Source: Bagarius yarrelli
Lineage: Eukaryota; Chordata; Actinopteri; Siluriformes; Sisoridae
Direction: 5' to 3'
Length of the DNA stretch: 64,000 nucleotides
NCBI GenBank assembly: GCA_005784505.1
Contig: VCAZ01000063.1
Span: 1,050,001-1,114,000 of the forward strand
The notes beneath the pieces are model-generated. The model did not search any database. It was not told the origin of the DNA and saw nothing but the letters and a program-made list of their open reading frames with translations. The position numbers and the translations under genes were made by a program. How positions within the stretch are numbered: the first letter of the stretch is position 1; each line of letters starts with the position of its first letter. Of this stretch, positions 45,491 through 57,900 are shown piece by piece.

Positions 45491-46792
45491 TCACTTCTTT
45501 TTTTGGGATTTACCTGCTACCCTCGAGGATGAACTCTTTTTGCTGTGACTTTCATAAACCACCTCAAACGAAGTGTTATTTAGCTCACTGTCACCAACCG
45601 GCTCTATACTGACTGGTTTTGCAGCACCACCAGCACACAGAACAGGGGTGTCTACTGTTGCAGCCACATGGCCACCTTCGTTCTCACGAGCCTTTCGGTC
45701 TTCAGCGTCCGGCTTACTCAAATTCTTCGTTGAGGCAAATGAGTTACGCGGTCGTTTGGGCGAGGGTTCGACGTTCTCCTTGATCTTTACTTCTTGCTTT
45801 TGAACGTCTGGCAAGGCACGAACCTTTTTCGGGCGCCCCCTCTTACGAGGCTGGGCATCAACAGACAAGGCACTGTTTGTGAGAACATGTTCAGCCTGCA
45901 CTATAAAAGTCTTGATTTTTCCAGATCCTGGTGGTCGGCCTCTTTTTCGAGGACTTCCATTCGTTTCCTGTGGTAAATTTTTGGCTTTGGTCCCAGAACC
46001 TGGTGGACGTCCTCTCTTTCGTGGCTGTCCATCCATTACTTCTTGCTTTGCGACCTTTACCTTCGCACCAGATCCTGGAGGCCGTCCTCTCTTTCTAGGA
46101 GTTCCGTTTGTTTCACTTGATATAATCTTGATCTTTATTCCAGAGCCTGGGGGTCTGCCTCTTTTTCGGGGAGTTCCGTTTACATCCTGTCTGACCTGAA
46201 GCTTCGTTCCAGAGCCTGGAGGACGTCCTCTTCTTCTTGCAGTTCCTAAGGTCAGCCTTTTTCCTAGAGATGAACCTGCGGGTCGTCCTCGTTTCTTTTT
46301 AAACGAGCCTTTTGGTCTTCCTCTCCCTCGGGGAGGGTCACCACCTACGACAGTGACCTTCACGCTATTCATGTTACCACAGTTTTGTGAAGCTATGGCT
46401 TCATATTTGCGTGGTCTACCTCGGCCCCTTTTCTCCTTTTGCAAGTTTATAAGAGGATGAATGCGGGGTCTCCCTGGCTTTGAGAATTTCCGTTTCTTGC
46501 TCAACCGTAAAATTCTCTCAGCTTCCTCCTCTGGTGTTAGGGGAATCTTTCTCGGCCTTCCTGGGATTTTAATCTTTTTTGGACGTCCGCGCTTCCTGGC
46601 TTTTGGCCGGATAACCATCTCAGGTGAAAAGAAATCCACTCTTTTGGATGTTCTAGCATTGTGAGTTACCTCTTTTACAGAATTTATTTTTTTCTTAAAT
46701 GACCCCCGAGGTCTGCCCCTGCCACGTTTGCCTGAATTGGCACTTCCATTTGCCAGAGTCCTGCTGGAGTCATTCTTCTGGTTCACCTCCAT
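45491..46792 (-). CDS. Multi-AT-hook DNA-binding protein (13 GRP cores), complete single coding exon
   Basis: An open frame of 433 codons from the ATG at 46792 (MEVNQKNDSSRTLANGSANS) to a stop at 45491. It contains 13 AT-hook cores (GRP flanked by K/R), at about residues 26, 69, 78, 107, 125, 158, 169, 189, 212, 236, 261, 284 and 319. Five are near-identical RKRGRPPGSG blocks 23-25 residues apart, so the middle is a tandem protein repeat. No other domain is visible; a KRPR nuclear signal lies near 347 and the last 20 residues are Ser/Lys-rich. AT-hooks bind the minor groove of AT-rich DNA (family knowledge: HMGA, Drosophila D1), so a nuclear chromatin role is inferred. Fish databases call such proteins 'chromosomal protein D1-like', from memory. 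An in-frame GTG lies one codon earlier. Not part of kmt2b: it is downstream of the kmt2b stop on the same strand. Confidence 0.88.
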   Translation of the reverse strand: MEVNQKNDSSRTLANGSANSGKRGRGRPRGSFKKKINSVKEVTHNARTSKRVDFFSPEMVIRPKARKRGRPKKIKIPGRPRKIPLTPEEEAERILRLSKKRKFSKPGRPRIHPLINLQKEKRGRGRPRKYEAIASQNCGNMNSVKVTVVGGDPPRGRGRPKGSFKKKRGRPAGSSLGKRLTLGTARRRGRPPGSGTKLQVRQDVNGTPRKRGRPPGSGIKIKIISSETNGTPRKRGRPPGSGAKVKVAKQEVMDGQPRKRGRPPGSGTKAKNLPQETNGSPRKRGRPPGSGKIKTFIVQAEHVLTNSALSVDAQPRKRGRPKKVRALPDVQKQEVKIKENVEPSPKRPRNSFASTKNLSKPDAEDRKARENEGGHVAATVDTPVLCAGGAAKPVSIEPVGDSELNNTSFEVVYESHSKKSSSSRVAGKSQKKK

Positions 46793-46855
46793 CACAATAT
46801 TCTTTAAGCCTTACTGAGGGTCTGGGACCTTCTCCCAGGCTTGAATTCTTCCACT

Positions 46856-48296
46856 GCTATATTGCAGAAATAAAGAAATAAATTAAAAACTTTTTAAAAT
46901 AGAGTAACTGTGCAAAAGTCGAGCATGACGTTTAAGGATTTAACCTCAAGACGGCTAAACGATGCGGTGTTTGGAATGTAACGCCTCGCGGTTTAACAAT
47001 TAAACAAGCCAAAACTTATCATTTAAAACCCTCAGATATTTACTGGGAGTCTGTTAGTAAAAACTGGTTAATTGCTTTTTATAAAATTACCCAAATTTGT
47101 TAAATACAGCAAATAAGAAGCCAGAAATTTTGTATGTCATCAATTAAGAATCTTTAATGGAACATCAGGAAAATTGATCAATTATTGATCATTTAAACGG
47201 AAAGCCTCGTTTAGCCTTAATAGAAAACAGCTACTGAGTGGCACCGCTTTATGTGCAAATACACAAAACAACTGTATATTATGTATTCACCCATTCTTGT
47301 CAGCATGTCTCAGATGTGATGCGCTGACACAGACTAGTGTGAGACCAGCAGCAGGAACTCTCCCCAGAACTAACGCTGAGAGGATACAGTGGTACTGATG
47401 TTCTAACTCCAGCAAGCTCGAGTGCTGCATCACCAAAGTGGTGGTTGTGTTGCAGTACATCTGCTATTACACTGTTTATTGTTCGGTGGCTTTTTTATTC
47501 AGTTTAGTTTAGGCAGCAAACTAATAAGTCCTTTATTTTTAGCGCCTCCTCTGTTATGTAGTGAAATTTATTGTTTAGCTTCTGTTTTATGATCGACTAA
47601 ATTAACGAAAAATTATTGATAATCGATTACACGTCCAGTAATCTTTGCTATATTATATTTCTTTGACCGAAATACAGGAGCGATCATGCAGCTGGTCTCT
47701 TGATTCATAAAATTGTTAGTATTGGTGCAGTTTTGTCATTGGACATGTTTTAAGGCTTTTCAGCCAAATAACCATAAATGCATTTAAAAATGCGCAATTT
47801 TATTCATATATTTCTAAAACACAAAATGTGTATATATTATTTGTCTCTCTCTATTGCATATAAACGCAAAACTAATACTGTTAATGAATATTATCCACGC
47901 CACATTTTACTTGCCCGATTGGACTGTTTGAAAATTATATTAGATGCTCCTGATTAAACTTGAAGCGCGTGCAGACGCGGGCAATTTAACAACAGACTTA
48001 CACCGTTTTTTTCCCATCTTTTCCTACGGATTTTTAAAGTAACTCAGGCCGGGAGGCTTGGGATGTCTTGCGTCTCTATAGGATGATAATAAAACCCGAG
48101 GTGCGAGTCAGATGTAAACAATATCGAGGTAAAGGTTTCAGCTCGTGCTGATAAAAGGACCACGGTTAGCTTTCTGATTAGCTTTTGCTAAATCGTGGCT
48201 AGCGAATTAAAAGAACTTTTCTTTGCAGAAACCAGGCGCCTAGCAACCAATCAATGATGCGGAAGAAAATAAAAAAATAATAATAACACAACTTAC
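46856..48296 (-). other. Probable 5' UTR intron of the AT-hook gene
   Basis: A consensus donor (AATAA|GTAAGT) is at 48295-48296 and an acceptor (TTTCTGCAATATAG) at 46857-46858, 64 nt before the ATG. This would place an untranslated first exon at about 48297-48400. The span has no recognised gene. Splicing is inferred from sites only. Confidence 0.4.
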
Positions 48297-48480
48297 TTAT
48301 TCGCTCTTTAATCCAGTCACAGAGAGTTCTTTAGAATGCACTTAACAATTTCGATGCAAACAGAAGCAGACGGTTGCGATTATTTGAAATCCAACGTCTT
48401 TCCGTGTCTTTTTTTTTTGTTTTGCGTGGCTGTGCGGATAGCGGGTAAAGGGCGCCCTCTCATGGTCTGGAGGGTGGATT
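48297..48480 (-). promoter_or_regulatory. Candidate first exon/promoter of the AT-hook gene
   Basis: Contains CpG-bearing sequence (GTTGCGATT, TCTTTCCGTG, GGGCGCCCTC) just upstream of the GTAAGT donor at 48296. TSS not determinable. Confidence 0.3.
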
Positions 48481-48678
48481 ATCCAACACATACTGAAATG
48501 ATAACTAAATCTATAAAGAACCTGTTGAGTCTTCTTATTATTCTGATTTTTTTTTAAACAATGTCACACATCGGTTACATCCATTCAGAAACTGTGATAA
48601 AACAGAAACATAAAATACAAACTTTGGCCAGGGGAGACCTGACTGATATGTAAAACTTCCAATCAAATTCTTTTGCAT

Positions 48679-48710
48679 TTCTAGCATTGGCAGACGTCCT
48701 TATCCAGGTA
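48679..48710 (-). mobile_element. SINE tail fragment
   Basis: The reverse complement 'CTGGATAAGGACGTCTGCCA' matches the SINE 3' tail. Confidence 0.55.
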
Positions 48711-49170
48711 TATATACAGATCTATACTTTATTACTCCCTTACGATACATTCAGTATACCTACATGATGTGTCCACATTAATATTCTAATAAAATTTGAT
48801 TTAAGCCAGTTAAAGTTACTGGAATTACTTCTTTGTAAAAATTGGTGATTGTGGATCAAAATGTATTCCAAAACAAATGTTGGTTTCCGTGTCAGTGCTG
48901 TTGGGAATGTTAATTTCTTGTCATTCACATATTACTGCGACAACTGGTCTAAAATTTGTGCTGTCACTTCTGGATGTTTGGACACTCCTGACTCACGGCA
49001 GTACAGGAAAAAATAAACCAGAATCTGGAGTCCACCCACATTCACTGCTTATAATTCAGCGTTTATTTTGGTCAGGATAATTTTACAAGTAACAGAAATC
49101 AAAAACCTTTATGTAAAAAAAAAATGTGGAAAAAAAAAAACTGTTAGACGGTTATTGTTTAAAGAGATTC

Positions 49171-50560
49171 TTTATTACATTTACAACATTATAAATAAAA
49201 AAAGTGCCTAAAAACATTTCCAACATTTGTACAACTATTTACAAAAGATTCCAAATAAATGGAAGCGAAATCCTCAAGCAAAAGCAATGACTTGATCTTT
49301 ACTCTTCATATTTAAAAAAAAAAAAAAAACACACAAAACAGTCTGTACACAAGAACGAAGACCTGAAGTCTGCTCAAAGCAAAAAAACCTATATATTAAT
49401 AACCTGCAGTCACATTGCATACATTGAATGCTAGTGCAGAACGTGGTAGCAAAAGGTTTATGCTATGGTTCATGATCTTTCACTAGCCATCACTGATCAC
49501 AGCCACTGAGGTAGAAGACTTTTAGACTCCCTGGAATTTTTTTTATTTATTTATTTATTTTTTTAACAGAAGAGAGAATTCATTCAGGAATTGTTCAAAT
49601 CTATAAGCAGGATGGAAATCTCTCCCTTTCTCTCTCTCGCAGTCTCTTTCCTAGGTTAGGTGTTTGATGTCTGCTGTGATTTGTGCTGGTTACAGCTGGA
49701 AGATTTCACAGCTTATGCTATAGAAATGTTTCAACCTTCAGGGGTTTGAATCTCCAAAAGCACAATAAAAAAAACAAATTAAAAAATGTAAAACAATGTT
49801 TCCAGTGCAGACCACTGAACACCTTGGGGTTATCTATCTACACTGCCTCACAGGTCAAAAGAAGTCAACTGTACAGGTAGGGAGATGGTCAGAAGCGGCA
49901 GTTGGTCATACGACTTAGTTAGATTGCAGGAACTTAAAGATGAATGTATATTTAAAGAAAAAAAACCCTTCATTAAAAAGTTTTCTTACCCATGTGTTTA
50001 ATCAGAGCAAGCTCCAATCATCCAGCAACTGTTTAATATAACACAGAGCCACAGAGATAAGGTGCGCATGGGGGGGGGGGGTGTTTATTCTCCAGGGAGG
50101 GAGAGCTTTAGTATCAGTAGCAAAAACACTTTTAGAAGATAAAACACTGTTGGTGGTGTTCATCTGGGTGCTAAAACGGAAACTTTTAACATACCAGCAG
50201 GCTTTCTTTTACCACCTGGTTCCCAAATGGAAGGTAAGAAGTGCTTCCTACAGGACAACTACCTTTCTTCTATCCTATGTTACAGGAAAGCCGAACACAC
50301 ACTTTTAGGAACGCACCAAATGTTTACTTCAATATACAAGTGCTCACATACACTTTAGAATGGTCAGTGCTGCTCTTAACAGACAGAAAACGTGCTTAAG
50401 CTCCTGATCACAACAGACTGGATCTTGTTGGACTTCTTGTCACAGAGATATGACTTATAATTGCTTCCCTGCTGAGTCTCTTGACAGCCAAGATTGAAGA
50501 CAATTTTCTCTACTTCCTCTATCTACAGATAATTTACTCTTATACAGAGCAGCGCTTCTC
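49171..50560 (-). other. kmt2b: kmt2b 3' UTR (probable)
   Basis: Lies directly after the kmt2b stop at 50561. The candidate polyadenylation signal AATAAA on the minus strand is at 49171-49176, in the run TAAAGAATCTC upstream. No gene was seen; a G12 run on the plus strand is at about 50070-50081. Confidence 0.5.
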
Positions 50561-51905
50561 CTAGTTGAGAAAGCGTCTGCATCGTCTAGCACCACAGTTA
50601 CAGTGAAGCTTGCTGCTGGCATCCTCAATGGGGAACTTGTAGTCGTAGGTGAGCTCCTCCCCGCGGTAGATCTTCCTCAGTGCAAATATGACAATGTGCT
50701 TCTGTCCTTCCACATTAATGACCCTGGAATAACAGTTGGGCTCACACGAGTGGTTGATAAACCGGGCAGCGTTGCCGTGCATGGTGGCGTCAACTACTTC
50801 AAAGTCATCGATGCGAAACATGTAGCAGCCGATGCCCTAGAGAGAGAGAGAGAGAGAAATGGAGATACAGACACAGATGCGTGAAGGGATTAAGTTTAAT
50901 GCTACATTCGCACATACAGCAGGTTGCCACCTCTGGTGACATTAATTTTATACACAAATGCTAAATCTCCATTAGGAATGTTTCATTTAAGCTTCGGGAA
51001 AACAGATTTGGAATGCTTGTTGCGCCATCTACTGGTAAATGCTGTTAACACAACAACTGGCTGGTGAATGACAGCTATTGAAACATTGAAATCTCTCTCA
51101 TACACTATATGGCCAAATGTTTGTGGACATCTCACCACCACCACACTCACATGACTGTCTTTCCCCAAAACTGAGTTGTCTGGAACGTCTCTGGGTGTTG
51201 TACAAACACATTATTTTCTTCACTTAAGAGACTCAAACACTGTTTCTGCATGACAGTGTCTCTGCACAAAACTCCTGAGCTCCATGAAGACATGCTGTGA
51301 TTAAGTTGGAGTGCGAGGACAGAACCCTGACTCAATCACACTGAACGCATTTGGGATAAACTGTAACACTGGCTGCTCCCCAGACCTCCTCACCCAACAT
51401 TAGTATCTGATCTCACTTGACTGTATGATCAAATTCACACGTCACATGACACAATCTACTGTAAAACCGACACAGAGGTCTAAAAGTACTGTTGGAGGAA
51501 GAGTAAGACAACATCTGGATGTGATGGTGCTTCAATACTTTTTGTCTATGTAGTGTACATCTTACATACCTTACTGCTGTAGTAGTTCTCTCGTTTGTCA
51601 GTCAGAACTGAGCGAATAACGTTTCCAGCGTACTCGATCACCATCTCTCCAGCTTCTATGTTGCGTTTGCAGAAAAGACCTCGGCCATGAATAGCAGATC
51701 TACAGAAATAAAATTAAGCCATTTGAGCACATAAGAAGCAAAAACATGGAGGTGCACGTGTGCAGCTGGTCATCAGGTCTACACTGTCTTTACCAGCAAC
51801 CTGAAGATTTAGCTGTTATACCTATAAACCCCAACGGCTTCTTTCGACGTTTTCTCAAGATGTCTGAACCTCATCGCCATGGGCAACTCTGTGCTGGTTG
51901 CGCGT
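50561..51905 (-). other. kmt2b: kmt2b SET and post-SET domain (exons 51822-51905, 51570-51699, 50561-50836)
   Basis: Starts with MAMRFRHLEKTSKEAVGVYR and RGLFCKRNIEAGEMVIEY. It has the catalytic/AdoMet motifs RFINHSCEPNC and GEELTYDYKFP, the conserved Tyr of the active site, and the post-SET zinc cysteines CNCGARRC. It ends at the exact KMT2 C-terminus (CRRFLN). All catalytic motifs look intact. Confidence 0.97.
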
Positions 51906-54900
51906 CTAAAAAAGACAATCAAAAAAATTAGATCATCTTCACTACATCATCAAGTCAGTGGTGTATTCGGTAGACACTCAAACTGTACAGTTATAAACTG
52001 ACCTGCTGCATTTGAGCTTGACATCATCCTCATCTTCATCGCATGGTCTGCTCTCAGGAAGCTGGCGATGTTGAGAAGCCAGGAAGTCAAACATATCAAA
52101 GGTTGTTTTTCTGCAGAAAAAAAAAAGATATTCTTTGTTACAACACATTACAAAATAATGCAAGGTGTTGGACTGCTATTCGGAAGATCTTGGGTTTATA
52201 TTCCATCATATATCACCAATCTGCCACTGCGGGGCTTCTGAGCAAGACCCTTAATACCTTAAGTGCTGAAAAAAAGTGTAAGTTGCCTTAAATAAGAGCA
52301 TCTGCCAAATACCAGAAATGTAAATAGAAACTGTCTGATGACAACCTGCAAAAAAATTATGACAAAACTGCAAAAAAAACCCACCAAAAAAAACTCATTT
52401 TAGAGACAGAGTCAAGTAGAAAAGTGTGACCATGAAAGAAGAAGAAACGAACAATGAAAAACGAGATTTGACTATGGCGTGACCCTGTTTGCCGTCTTGT
52501 CTGTTTATCTGCTGGTTAGGTAAATAATTTTATAAACAATTAAGCGCTCATTCCTGAGATATAGTGCCAAAGATGGTCTAATACAGACACAAACAGGGAC
52601 TGCCCGGAAACTTATAAGTAGTAAACGGGTGGATTAAAAAAATTGTTGGCTGAAAAGTGACAACTAGTCTGTAGGCTAGGATTTTTACTTTCACATTTCT
52701 AGCAGATGCCCTTAGCCAAAGGGACTTAAATTGATCTAATGTTTATCCAAACGAACAGTTAAGGGTCAGAGGCATTTTGGTAGTTCTGGGAAATTAACCC
52801 ACACTTTTCCAATTAGTATTATAAACCCCTTAACCACTAATCTATTGCTTCCCCATCAAGCCATTCACCATTCTTTAACTCTGTACAAGCGTAAAAGTCA
52901 TACCAGAACATACACATCCCTGGTTCACCACCATGTTACATCACTGTCCTTTTTACAAGAAGGAAAAATTTGATTACCTGCTGTTTTTGTATGTTTGCCC
53001 TTTGACAAAGAAATGAACAGTCTATAATTCTAATGAAAGATTTATTCTAACAGTAAGAGACAGAATAAAAAAAAAAAATCCAGAAACACACATTTCAAAT
53101 ATATCATCAATTGATTTACAATAAGTAAAATAAGTATTTGATCGCCTATAAACCTATTAATCAGCAGAATTTCTGGCTCTCAGGTGTCTTTTATACAGGT
53201 AACGAGCTGAGATTAGGAACACTCTCTTAATAGGACTCTCCTAAAGGGGGTGCTCTAATCTCACTTTATTATTTGTGTCCACAGAAAGAATTAATCAGAT
53301 TCCAAAGTCAAAGAGACCAAAAAGCTGCCCAAGGATGTCTGACAAAAAATTGTATAAGACTGGAATGGGCTACAAGACCACTGCCAAGCAACTTGGTAAG
53401 AAGGTGATACATGTGATACGCCTCACGTGTCAATCATAAGTTCTTTTGGGCGGGCCTTGACTATTTAAAGCGGCCACGGTTCCCTGATCATCTTCCGATG
53501 GTTTGAAGATCTGCTAAGCACAGATGAGGTATGGCTTGTGCATTGCATGGTACAGTTTTAACTTGTACCTGCACCTGTAGTGCCACCTGAGGGAATTAAA
53601 GTCATGGCCATTTCCATGGTTTCCAGCTTTGCCGCTTACGGGCACAGATTTCTCTGGATTCTCTGTAATTCTCTTGTGTTCTTCTCTGGTTAGGAACAGT
53701 GTTCCTAAACTGCTGGACACAATCATAACGCTCACCTGTTTCCAACTTTTCCTGTGAAAAGTTCCAAGTGTTTTTGGAGCATACCCCAACTTTCAATTTT
53801 GTTGACCCTGTCCCAGGTCTGGAACATGTTACAGGCATTACATTCAAAATAAGTGAATATTTGCAAGAGATAGTTTCAACATTAAATATCTTGTTTTTGT
53901 GGTATTTTCATTATACAGCTGTCATTGTATTGTTTTTAATTTTATTTAATTTTTTCCTAATTTTATTGGAATTGAAGTTTGGATGATTTAAATTTATTTT
54001 GCCGTTATAATTATCTATGAGAGAATATCTTGTAGATATTGAAGATGAATATAACAGTACTAGTTATTTTCAGTTTTACAGTTTTTTTTTTTGAATACCT
54101 CATATAGATTTCTGCTCGAGCACAGCCACTAGGGTTTATCGGGAGCTCTTCCTCAGCTTTTTCTTGCTGGTGGAAACGGAACCGGTGGTCGTGGCACTGT
54201 GATGCGCCCTGCAACTGCTCCAGCAAAAACAACACAGCATCATGCAGGACACCCAGCACCCTGGCACCACTTGTTTTGTCCAGAGGCAGTTGCTCAAGCC
54301 TGTAGCTTGTGCGCGCTTCTTGGACTCTCTCCACCACTGCTTTCCACGCCACTGAAGCAGTGGAAAAAGAAGATTACAACAGAATAATTATGCTGACAGG
54401 TTCCAAGCAGTCAGTCATGAAACAGCATGCTTGTGTTTTTAACACACTGAAACTTCAAAAAGAGTCTCTTACCCTCTATGCTATCTGCCTCCATGCTGAA
54501 ACCATCATCACTAGTAATTCGGAACCATAGGTGAGGTCTATCCTGACCGGAACACACGTCCTGGTCATTCTTGAACACTGACGAAGAATCATCGTCTGAA
54601 CTCCAACCTGAGAAGGTTTCAGCAGTTATAAATATTTAAGACGTAGTAAAATACAAAGTTGAACTTCAACAAATACCTGAACAGGGAGTCCAGTCAGACA
54701 CTTCACTACTTCTGGAGCTGACCCATGCCTGATCTTTGTCATGTTTACTTTCACAGGGTTCACTCTCTGCTGGAACTGTTCTGTAAGCAATAAAACACAA
54801 TAAAGTGGGTTTAAATTTTTTTTTAACTGTTATACACTTATTGGGAATATGGACATTTGATTTAAATTTTTTAATTGACAAGAAAAAAAAAGACGCATCA

Positions 54901-57900
54901 ATAAGATTGCAGCAGCACAACGCACACTGTGTAAAACAGTTTAAATCACTGGGGAAAATGCTTTACACACTGTCTTATAGTCAATTTTGTTGGTGTATAA
55001 GACGTTAGCATATTAGCACATCTTCAAAATAAAAAACAAGGAAGTGTGAAGGATTTACAATGATTGGTAAACTTTGCAAAAAAAAAAAATAACCGTGATT
55101 GGATAAAGTTGCACATTCGTGCAAATTGCATGGGAATTGGTTGAATTTTCATGTTCCTTGACTAATGAAACACACGCGCACACAGATCTCTGTGTTCTGT
55201 TCTCTCTCTGTCTGGGAAACCGTACTTTCCACCAGTCTATAACGTACACAAAATCCATTATGAATGATGATTCTTTAACGCTCTTTTTATCCATCATCAT
55301 TAACTCATATCCAGCACTAGTACTTGTAGCAGTGTACATAAATTAAATGAAAGGCTTTTCATGTCAAATTTCTTGGCTTTAATATTCTTTGGTTCCTGAA
55401 AGGAGTTTCCACTTACGGCTGACTTAAATGCAGCATCTCTTTAATGGTCGGGGCTTTAATGCGGACGCCAATTGATCTGCAATTGAGAAAGAATGTTGTT
55501 ATTATTAATAATAATATTATTAATATAATTTGTCTAGGGTTAGCAGAAATGTACGTTTCATTCTTAGTACCAATCCGACCCACCTGTTGAGTTCATTTTG
55601 AGAGCTGGGCACTGCTGGCTCTACAGCAGTGGTCTTACATTGTTTTAAACCTGTTCGCTCAGATACTGACGACACCCTCTTGACCCTGACTTGAGGCTTT
55701 AAATGGGACAGTGCATTGGGTAAAGTCTGGCCATGCAACCCCGAGACCTGTTGAGTTACATTGGGAGAATCAGGCGACTGTAGTTGCTTAAGATACTGGT
55801 GTAGCTTAAGGGGGGGTGGACTCGGTTTTGCCACGTCCCTGTGGCTTGCCATGGCTTTCTCAATGATTGCCTGGGCATCTTCCCCTTGAATTCTTTCTAA
55901 CACTGGCGTGCTTGGCAGGGATGCATTCTTGATTCCACTGGTTTCTTTCAAAGGATTACTGCCAATGTTTATTTGCCCTGCTGATGGTTTCTGAGGAAGT
56001 CTCCTGATGAGAACTTTAGTAGAGGGGGCTGTGCCATTGGTAAATGATACCACATGTGTTGTTGCACCTTGGCTGGGGCTTGCTTGTGTTACTGGAGTCA
56101 CCATGATTTTGGGAACAGCTTTATTAACAAGGTTATGACTGTGAAGGATTTTAGCAATTTGGCTAATCTGGCTGTACGAAGGTGAATTAGGACTAGGCAT
56201 CTGGTAACTATTAGTCTGTGGGTCTTTTACTAAAATTTGACCAGATCGGTTGATGAGTAAAACCTGGGGGCTAGGCAATGTTCCGATCACACTTGTTTTT
56301 GTAGAGGTAGGAAGGCGTATTGCAAGAGGTCGGCACTTTGTTGCTTTGTTGTTAAGCTGTGGGTCCAGGCCGTTAATAAGAACTGAAGATGAAGTGAGAG
56401 TGTGGTTTCTTTGTGGGAAGGCCGAGAGAGCGGCTGAAGTGGAAACATTATTGAGAGGTAAAGACAAAGGCAATGATGAGACAGCAGGTACAGTCACGCT
56501 GACTACTCTGTGTTGTGTAACAGGCTGAGGGATAATAATATGTTTTTGTGGAGCAACACCAGAAGTGATAATTCTTACTTTCCCAACAGTGCTTAAAGGC
56601 AGCGGCTCTGGAAGAACAACCTGCTCTAGTCCTTTCTCATTACTGGTTAGTGCTGAGGAGTCACATGTATTCACAGAGTTTCCATCATTACTAGCTGGAT
56701 CCAGTACCACCTCGTTCATGTGACCCAGCGGCTCATAGTCTGTCAAAAGGTTCTCATGTCCAGCAAGTAGACCACTGCTTGTGTAATACATGGGAGCTGA
56801 CGAGACCAGGTCTTGAACAACTGCCTCAGGGGTTAGCTGCAACTTCTGCACCATTGGTACAGATTCAGTCACGACGGACTCGATGCTGCCAGATGCAATG
56901 CCTTTTGATGCATCCTGACCATCATTACTACACTCTACGTCCTGAGTATTGTCTTCTTCACCAGCATCGCTTTCTGAATTGCTGTCTGCTCCGTCCAGCT
57001 GAGAGATCGACTGCGAGCTAGGAAGGAGTGTTAGCCCTGCCTGCGTGGAGTCCTTAGCAGCTTCACAGACTACCACCGTCCGCGAAAAATTAAAGTAATG
57101 ATCGGAACCTTCGTTAGGAGCGTCCTGCTCCATTAGCTCTTCAGAAGCAGCAAGGCTAGAAAAATCTGAAGCTATTCTAGAGCTAAATTCACTGCTGCCT
57201 GCAATTAAAACTTGATTTTCCTCGACCAAGCCATTTCCATCAATCAATAACCCCTGTCCTTGTTCTGGCACGTCTCCGCCACTTACATGCTGGCTTAAGT
57301 GCAAGGCTACATTCTCATTTAGCAGGGCCTCATCGAATTCAAGCTTTTCATTCAGCATAGAGGCAACAGCTACATCAGTGTCAGCATCAAAGTGCGTAGA
57401 GAGCAACTCCTGGTCTGGCGACATCAACCCCGGGTCACCATCGTTCATAACTTCGATCATGGATATTGCCTCCTCTGGCATCCCTGCAGCATCTTCTGGC
57501 TCCAAAGAAGCAGAGAAATCTTGAGGTACCTCTGCAGACTCTTGTGGCGCTACCCTGAAATGCTGCTGAATCTTCGGAGAGTGGCATGGTGACAAGACGA
57601 AAGTTGATGGAGGACTGGCGACCGCACCTTGCCGAGGGGAGTACGCAGATGTAGCGCCGGAGGGGGAGGAAGGAGGGCGCCCCCTGCGGCGGGGCGACAC
57701 AGAGTTGATGGGGTTTTCATGAGCACCAAGGGGAGACACAGGTGAGCTGAATGGGAGCGATCTCGGGTGAAGACCAGTTCCTGAACACACTTTCACTGGA
57801 CCAGACGCGGATGTGTGTGGAGGTGAGGCATTTCGGCTGCGCAATGAAAGTCGTCTTGAGCGGCGCGTGTCATCGAGATCACTGATGGTCAAGATGTGAT

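Larger units (their letters stand above)
52111..54098 (-). other. kmt2b: kmt2b intron between FYRC and SET-side exons, repeat-filled
   Basis: Contains a SINE (52159-52325), a reverse SINE relic (52688-52862), a Tc1-like remnant (52965-53425) and a DNA-transposon end fragment (53740-53920). No exon recognised. Confidence 0.7.

Noticed and set aside
45573..46664. Plus-strand frames with repeated 'PGGRPLFRG' peptides
   Set aside because: Antisense of the tandem RKRGRPPGSG coding repeat.
53514..53847. Two minus-strand frames of 81-91 codons in a kmt2b intron
   Set aside because: They overlap each other in different frames and sit in transposon-derived sequence; no match to KMT2 exons.
56250..57592. 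Plus-strand frames of 66-92 codons
   Set aside because: Antisense shadows of the kmt2b linker exon.
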